Part shown: positions 5,430-9,342 of the stretch, piece by piece
Numbering within the stretch: the first letter of the stretch is position 1
How the letters are laid out: every line of letters begins with the position of its first letter
Assembly: GCA_937910255.1 (NCBI GenBank)
Contig: CALEOQ010000527.1
Span: 1-9,342 of the forward strand
Length of the DNA: 9,342 nucleotides
Reading direction: 5' to 3'
From: an uncultured Caulobacteraceae bacterium
Lineage (GTDB): Bacteria > Pseudomonadota > Alphaproteobacteria > Caulobacterales > Caulobacteraceae
Notes under the pieces: generated by a model
Told to the model about the DNA's origin: nothing
The model's input: only the letters and a program-made list of their open reading frames with translations
Database searches by the model: none
Position numbers and translations under genes: made by a program

Positions 5430-6530
5430 TCAGCTGCGCCAGCGCAGGCGGGCCGGCTCCACCGGATTGACGAAGGCCCGGCCCTCGCGCCGGCTCTGGG
5501 CCCATTCGCGCTTGAGCTGCTGGTACCACTTGGCCTGGCGGTCGGCGTCGTCGATCCACAACAGGCTGGGATCGTAGCGCAGGCCTTCGTTCTGCAGGTT
5601 CACCATGTCGCCGTCCTGGCGCAGGAAGGCCCGGGCGCCTGCGGCGATCAACGGCTTCATCAGCCAGAAGGCCGGATGGTCGGACCAGACGATCTGGGTG
5701 ATCTTGGTCTGACTGGCGTTCAGGGGCGTCAGGCAGGTGAGCGACAGGACCTGACGCTTGCCCACCGTCACATGCTCCCACCGCAGGCCCGGGATGCGGA
5801 AGGTGATCTCGGTCAGCGGCTGGCCGCCGAGGATGGCGTAGGCGCGGCTGTTCTTGGACGGCTCATGCCGCACCATGGCGAAGCCGGCCTCGCGCGGTTC
5901 GAACGGCTTGGATTTCTCGTGCTGGCTCTTGGCCGAGCGCCACCACCATTGCTGATGCACATAGGGGCCGTGGGCCGGGTCCATCAGGCCGACCACGGCG
6001 TGGTCGATATGGGCGTCGAACGCCATGCGGTCGACCAGCTTGGGCGCCCCGCCCACCACGCCGGGAAAGACCGGCGGATCGATGTCGGGTTCGCCGTCGA
6101 AGCGCGGATCGGCGCTGATCCAGATGAAGACCAGGCCCTGGCTCTCGCGCACCGGGAAGCGACGGACCCTGATCTTGCTGACATCCAAGGCCTGGTCGGC
6201 CACCAGGGACGGGATGGCCGTGCACGCGCCGTCGAGACCGAAGCGCCAGCCGTGATAGGGGCATTCGACGCTTTCGCGCCCGTCGGCCTCGCTCGTCAGC
6301 TTGCCCGCCGACAGCGGCGCGGCGCGGTGGGGGCAGATGTCGCGCACCGCATAGGCCTGGCCCTTGCGGCCACGGCCGATCAGGATCGGCTCGCCGAGGA
6401 TCTCGAAGCGCTGCAGCTTGCCGGGCTTCAGGTCCGAGGACAGGGCGGCGAAGTACCAGATGTCGGTGAGGAAGCCCTCGCCGAAGCGGGGCGCCTTTGC
6501 GGAGGAGGTCTTGCTGTCGCCTTCGGCCAT
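5430..6530 (-). CDS. Rieske non-haem iron oxygenase, alpha-subunit type
   Basis: A 366-residue protein with the two domains of a Rieske oxygenase terminal component. The N-terminal [2Fe-2S] domain has ligands Cys66-x-His68 (ICPHRAAPLS) and Cys90-x2-His93 (ECPYHGWRFG). The C-terminal catalytic domain has Asp184-x2-His187-x4-His192 (LMDPAHGPYVHQ), giving the bridging Asp and two mononuclear-iron histidines; a third acidic ligand probably lies in RQDGDMVNLQ (Asp306 or Asp308). It should use O2 and electrons from a ferredoxin/reductase to hydroxylate or demethylate an aromatic or polycyclic substrate; the substrate cannot be read from sequence. Length and the single-subunit context resemble vanillate demethylase or pheophorbide-oxygenase-type enzymes. 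No reductase, ferredoxin or beta subunit is in the window. The start is 40 nt after the stop of the upstream glucosidase gene with a weak ribosome-binding site, consistent with an operon. Confidence 0.88.
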   Translation of the reverse strand: MAEGDSKTSSAKAPRFGEGFLTDIWYFAALSSDLKPGKLQRFEILGEPILIGRGRKGQAYAVRDICPHRAAPLSAGKLTSEADGRESVECPYHGWRFGLDGACTAIPSLVADQALDVSKIRVRRFPVRESQGLVFIWISADPRFDGEPDIDPPVFPGVVGGAPKLVDRMAFDAHIDHAVVGLMDPAHGPYVHQQWWWRSAKSQHEKSKPFEPREAGFAMVRHEPSKNSRAYAILGGQPLTEITFRIPGLRWEHVTVGKRQVLSLTCLTPLNASQTKITQIVWSDHPAFWLMKPLIAAGARAFLRQDGDMVNLQNEGLRYDPSLLWIDDADRQAKWYQQLKREWAQSRREGRAFVNPVEPARLRWRS

Positions 6531-6542
6531 GGCGTCTTCTAC

Positions 6543-6561
6543 CGGGGCCTTGCGGTCCCCG
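6543..6561. terminator. Hairpin in the glucosidase-Rieske gap
   Basis: CGGGGCC (6543-6549) and GG-T-CCCCG (6554-6561, with the T bulged) form a stem of about 7 bp around TTGC. On the minus strand it lies between the glucosidase stop and the Rieske start. There is no T-tract, so full termination is doubtful; partial attenuation or mRNA processing is possible. Confidence 0.3.
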
Positions 6562-6570
6562 CACCTGTCA

Positions 6571-8178
6571 TCAGGGGAGTTTCAGGAAACGGCAGGCATA
6601 GGCGCTGAGCGCCAGACCGCCGGGCAGGGGCTCGGCTGCGCCCGAACTCACCGGCAGCATCTCGCCGCCCTTCAGGGCGGGGTGTTCGGCCCGGGCGGTG
6701 CGGCCGCTCATATTGAACACGCAGGCCACCGCCTGGCCCTCGTGGCGGCGGACAAAGGCCAGGATCGGTTCGGGGGTGTCCAGGAACTCGATCGCCCCAT
6801 GGGTCAGGGCCCGGGAGGCCTTGCGCAGGGTGATCATCTGCCGGGTGAAGGCCAGGGTCGACTTGGGGTCCAGCTCCTGGCGGTCGACGGCCAGGGGGCG
6901 ATGGCTTTCGGCCGCCGGCAGCCAGGCCGCGCCGTTGGAGAACCCCAGATGGGCGGCGTCAGCCTGCCAGGGCATGGGCGTCCGCGCCCCGTCGCGGCCC
7001 TTGGCGATCGGCCAGTAGAGGTCCCCCACCGGATCGCGCAGTTCGCCGCGGGACAGCTCGGCCTCCGGCAGGCCCAGCTCCTCGCCCTGATAGAGCAGGA
7101 TGGTGCCACGCAACGCCATCAACAGGGCCAGCATCAGCTTGGCCACCGGCGGCCCGGCGTCCGGCCCGCCGAACCGGCTCACCGTGCGGGCCACGTCGTG
7201 GTTGCAGAAGGAGATGGTCGGCCAGTGGTCAGGATGGGCGGCCAGGGTGTCGTAGTGATCCCTGAAGACCTGTGCGGCCATCCGCCGGGCCTTCAACAGG
7301 ACGAAGGTATAGGCCGAGTGCAGACCCTCATCGGGGGCGCAATAGGCGCCGCAGCGCTCTTCCTCTTCCGAGAACTCCCCGAACACGAAGCGGCCTGAGC
7401 CATGCGCCTCCACCCGGCGGCGGACCTCGTCCAGCAGGGGGATGTTTTCCGGCAGGTTGGAGTCGAACAGGTGGCGCTGCATGTCGCTGGCGTGGGCCCA
7501 GGCCGCCCGGTCGCGCTCGGCGGCGGGGATGGCCGGATTGGGCGTCAAGTCGGCGTCATGGAGGAAGGCGTTGGCCACATCCAGGCGGAAGCCGTCTGCG
7601 CCGCGCTCAAGCCAGGTGTCGAGCACCTTCAGGGCGGCCTCCCGCGCCTGCGGCTGGCGCCAGTTCAGCTTGGGCTGCTGGCGCAGGAACTTGTGGTGAT
7701 AGTGCTGGCGCCGCGCTGGCTGATAGGCCCAGGCCGGGCCGCCGAAGACGCTCAGCCAGTTGTTGGGCGCGGTCCCGTCGTCGGCCGGATCGGCCCAGAC
7801 ATACCAGTCGGCCTTGTCGCCGCCCTCGCCCTCGTCGCGGCTGGCGGCGAACCAGGGGTGCTCGTCGGAGGTGTGCGACAGCACCTCGTCCAGCAGCACC
7901 TTCAGGCCGCGGGCGTGGGCGGCCTCCGTCAGGGCCTGGAAATCGGCCACCGCGCCATAGTCCGGATGGACGTCGTCATAGTCGGCGACGTCATAACCCC
8001 AGTCACGGTTGGGCGAAGGGTGGATGGGGGAGAGCCAGATCGCATCCACGCCGAGGCTCTGCAGATAGTCCAGCTTGGCCATGACGCCCGCAAGGTCGCC
8101 ATGGCCGTCGCCGTCACTGTCGAAGAAGCTGCGGACGTAGATGTGGTAGACCACCGCCCCCTTCCACCAGGGGGTCAT
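6571..8178 (-). CDS. GH13 alpha-amylase family alpha-glucosidase
   Basis: A 535-residue glycoside hydrolase family 13 enzyme, close to the usual 530-560 residues of intracellular alpha-glucosidases and oligo-1,6-glucosidases. The (beta/alpha)8 barrel starts at WWKGAVVYHIYVRSF. A calcium-site-like loop DSDGDGHGDL is at 20-29. Conserved region I is DEVLSH (97-102) followed by TSDEHPWF, typical of the alphaproteobacterial GH13_23-like group. The nucleophile Asp200 is in GFRLDVAN, the acid/base Glu268 in FGEFS, and the third acid Asp328 in FCNHDVAR. It should release glucose from the non-reducing end of alpha-glucosides such as maltose or sucrose-type sugars; exact linkage is not predictable. There is no signal peptide, so it is cytoplasmic. 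Its ATG comes 1 nt after the stop of the ClpP-family gene (TGA-C-ATG), implying translational coupling. No sugar transporter or LacI regulator accompanies it. Confidence 0.92.
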   Translation of the reverse strand: MTPWWKGAVVYHIYVRSFFDSDGDGHGDLAGVMAKLDYLQSLGVDAIWLSPIHPSPNRDWGYDVADYDDVHPDYGAVADFQALTEAAHARGLKVLLDEVLSHTSDEHPWFAASRDEGEGGDKADWYVWADPADDGTAPNNWLSVFGGPAWAYQPARRQHYHHKFLRQQPKLNWRQPQAREAALKVLDTWLERGADGFRLDVANAFLHDADLTPNPAIPAAERDRAAWAHASDMQRHLFDSNLPENIPLLDEVRRRVEAHGSGRFVFGEFSEEEERCGAYCAPDEGLHSAYTFVLLKARRMAAQVFRDHYDTLAAHPDHWPTISFCNHDVARTVSRFGGPDAGPPVAKLMLALLMALRGTILLYQGEELGLPEAELSRGELRDPVGDLYWPIAKGRDGARTPMPWQADAAHLGFSNGAAWLPAAESHRPLAVDRQELDPKSTLAFTRQMITLRKASRALTHGAIEFLDTPEPILAFVRRHEGQAVACVFNMSGRTARAEHPALKGGEMLPVSSGAAEPLPGGLALSAYACRFLKLP

Positions 8179-8179
8179 G

Positions 8180-8785
8180 TCAGACCGCCGTCGCGTTCTC
8201 GATGACTTTCGAGACCAGGCCGTATTCGATGGCCTTCTCGGCGTTCATCCAGAAGTTCCGCTCGGTGTCCTTGACCACCTTCTCATAGGGCTGGCCGGTC
8301 TCGCGGGCGATGATGCGGTTGACCCGCTCGCGCATCTTCACGATCTCCTCGGCCTCGATCTGGATGTCCGACGCCTGGCCCCGCACGCCGCCCATGGGCT
8401 GGTGCAGCAGGAACCGGGTGTTGGGCAGGCAGAAGCGGTTTTCCTTGGTGGCGCCCAGGAAGATGTGGGCGCCGGCGCTGGCCACCCAGCCGGTGCCGAT
8501 GACCTTCACCTGCGGCCCGCAATAGCGGATCATGTCGTGGACGGTGTCGCCGCTTTCCACGTGGCCGCCGGGGGAGTTGACGAAGACCTTGATGTCGCCC
8601 TTGCCGTCCGAGGCCAGGGCCAGAAGCTGGGCCGAGACGCGCTCGGCCAGCCGCATGTCGATCTCGCCGAAGATGAGGACGGTGCGCGACTTGAACAGGG
8701 CGTTCTGCACCGGCCCGGCGCTCATCGGCATGTCGGGAAGGCGGCCCTTTTCGTCGTCGTCTTCATCTTCGAGACGGAAACCCAT
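8180..8785 (-). CDS. ClpP-family (S14) protease subunit, paralogue with Asn in the triad
   Basis: A 201-residue ClpP-fold protein, normal for the family. Visible elements: oxyanion loop NSPGGHVESGD (70-80), nucleophile Ser103 in GWVASAGA, His128 in LLHQPMGG, and the handle-helix region ending KDTERNFWMNAEKAIEYGL. In E. coli ClpP the third triad residue is the last Asp of DTERD; here the aligned residue is Asn177. The N-terminus is acidic (LEDEDDDE) and no propeptide is evident. It would be the peptidase half of a Clp-type complex, but no clpX or clpA is adjacent, and a standard clpP-clpX locus probably exists elsewhere in the genome. ATG 8785 has an excellent Shine-Dalgarno, AGGAGA at 8796-8791, with 5-nt spacing. 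It follows the M20 peptidase gene by 63 nt and is coupled to the downstream glucosidase gene. Confidence 0.92.
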   Translation of the reverse strand: MGFRLEDEDDDEKGRLPDMPMSAGPVQNALFKSRTVLIFGEIDMRLAERVSAQLLALASDGKGDIKVFVNSPGGHVESGDTVHDMIRYCGPQVKVIGTGWVASAGAHIFLGATKENRFCLPNTRFLLHQPMGGVRGQASDIQIEAEEIVKMRERVNRIIARETGQPYEKVVKDTERNFWMNAEKAIEYGLVSKVIENATAV

Positions 8786-8828
8786 TACGCTCTCCTAAAA
8801 TCTGCAGTGAGGCGGAACGTGCGTCTTG

Positions 8829-8859
8829 CAGCGCCCCGCCGCAAGGGGTCAGCGCGCTG
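8829..8859. terminator. Possible hairpin at the end of the M20 peptidase gene
   Basis: CAGCGC (8829-8834) can pair with GCGCTG (8854-8859), and inside it CCCC (8834-8837) with GGGG (8845-8848); the two stems share a base and alternate. The structure spans the M20 stop codon and lacks a T-run. It could slow transcription into the clpP-like gene, but support is weak. Confidence 0.22.
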
Positions 8860-9158
8860 CTGTCGCGATCAGCCGCGCATAGAACTGCACCATTCGTTCC
8901 AGATTGGGCAAAGTCATACGCTCATCGACCCCATGGATCATGGCGGTTTCGCCCATGCTCAGCGTGATCGGCTGGAAGCGATAGGTGTCCTGCGCCACCT
9001 CGGCGAGGAAGCGGCTGTCGGTGCCGGCGGTCACCAGGCCCGGCGCCACAGGCGCGCCGGTCACATCGGCGGCCAGGGCCGAGATCACCTTCCAGCCGTC
9101 CGACGTCGTGGAGGAGATCTCAGACGGCTCCTGCGGCGGGCGGGCCCAGGCGAAGGTG
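8849..9158 (-). CDS. M20-family metallopeptidase, C-terminal fragment
   Basis: The last 102 residues of a protein cut off by the contig end. The segment LVTAGTDSRFL followed by the late motif MIHGVDERM and a terminal FYARLI helix matches the C-terminal catalytic part of M20 carboxypeptidase-type enzymes (CPS1/PM20D1-like), in which the His of the HG-x-DER motif binds the second zinc. The N-terminal metal-binding half and the lid domain are missing. The function would be zinc-dependent hydrolysis of peptides or N-acyl amino acids. The genuine sequence ends at 9158; residues beyond it (MCSSDL) are adapter-encoded. It is transcribed toward the ClpP-family gene, 63 nt away. Confidence 0.85.
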
Positions 9159-9222
9159 AGATCGGAAGAGCACACGTCTGAACTCCAGTCACGTCGTAAT
9201 ATCGTATGCCGTCTTCTGCTTG
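9159..9222. other. Illumina TruSeq adapter / index / P7 (contamination)
   Basis: Positions 9159-9192 are the TruSeq index adapter (begins AGATCGGAAGAGCACACG). Positions 9193-9198 are index GTCGTA, the reverse complement of TACGAC at 78-83. Positions 9199-9222 are the reverse P7 sequence with one mismatch at 9201 (A for the expected C). This is non-genomic and is the mirror image of 54-117. Confidence 0.98.
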
Positions 9223-9342
9223 AAAAAAAAAAACCTTACACTCTCTCATACTCTCCCCCTTCTTCACTCCACTCCCGTTCTCCTCTCTTATCCCTCCTTC
9301 CTCTTACTCACCCCCTCTGTGTTTCAACGCTCTTATCCCGTC
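9223..9342. other. Poly-A and low-complexity read-through noise, not genomic
   Basis: Eleven A residues (9223-9233) follow the adapter. The next 109 bases are pyrimidine-rich and nearly G-free, wholly unlike the GC-rich balanced genome. This is the usual look of base calls made after a read runs off the end of its template. It should be trimmed. Confidence 0.93.

Noticed and set aside
5304..6608. 434-residue plus-strand open frame
   Set aside because: It is antisense to the Rieske gene, whose metal ligands are all conserved. The plus frame is a GC-rich shadow without recognisable domains.
7402..8205. 267-residue plus-strand open frame
   Set aside because: It is a shadow of the GH13 gene, which carries all catalytic motifs on the minus strand.
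54..9222. 64-bp terminal inverted repeats of a transposon or linear replicon
   Set aside because: Both copies match Illumina adapters exactly apart from one base and carry the same sample index.
9085..9267. Minus-strand small open frame with FFFQAEDGIR and TGVQTCALPIS
   Set aside because: This is translated adapter plus poly-A, a well-known contamination signature.
1..9342. A previously undescribed defence, mobile or multi-gene system
   Set aside because: Every sizeable gene belongs to a recognisable metabolic, regulatory or proteolytic family. No integrase, transposase, toxin-antitoxin pair, reverse transcriptase or repeat array is visible.
9223..9342. Pyrimidine-rich tail as a functional low-complexity tract
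   Set aside because: It lies beyond the sequencing adapter, so it cannot be contiguous genomic DNA.

Overview
This window looks like an assembled contig of a high-GC alphaproteobacterium. My inference is Caulobacterales (Caulobacter, Phenylobacterium or Brevundimonas type). The reasons are an ethylmalonyl-CoA-pathway methylsuccinyl-CoA dehydrogenase, an alphaproteobacterial HIG1-type 'twin transmembrane' protein, a GH13 alpha-glucosidase of the alphaproteobacterial type, short or absent mRNA leaders, and strong G/C at third codon positions. No plasmid, phage, insertion sequence, CRISPR array, rRNA or tRNA was seen. Both ends are library artefact: genuine DNA spans about 118-9158. It is flanked on each side by a complete Illumina TruSeq-style P7/index adapter (index GTCGTA in one orientation, TACGAC in the other), a homopolymer, and read-through noise.

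Layout. A small membrane protein gene (129-329, minus) is followed by a roughly 420-bp non-coding region rich in dyads. Next come two tandem TetR-family regulators (749-1399 and 1507-2115, plus), which look like paralogues and are separated by a nested inverted repeat. The second regulator ends tail to tail with the mcd-like acyl-CoA dehydrogenase gene (2112-3773, minus); the two genes share the palindrome CTAG as both stop codons. mcd and a glutathione S-transferase gene (3849-4475, plus) are divergent across 75 bp with overlapping candidate promoters. The GST gene converges on an alpha/beta hydrolase gene (4479-5276, minus).

The right half is one minus-strand run: the C-terminal end of an M20 metallopeptidase (truncated by the contig end), a ClpP-family protease subunit, a GH13 alpha-glucosidase starting 1 nt after the clpP stop, and a Rieske-type oxygenase 40 nt further on. 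A 153-bp gap then leads to the hydrolase. Translational coupling of the clpP-like gene to the glucosidase is likely; the link to the Rieske gene is probable.

Functionally the region is mostly housekeeping-accessory metabolism: C2-unit assimilation (Mcd), detoxification (GST), ester or related hydrolysis, alpha-glucoside use, aromatic or terpenoid-type oxidation, and proteolysis. I find no convincing undescribed multi-gene system. The points most worth a second look are the ClpP paralogue with Asn at the usual catalytic Asp position, its coupling to a sugar hydrolase, the paralogous TetR pair with its dyads, and the adapter contamination, which creates false terminal repeats and chimeric proteins.
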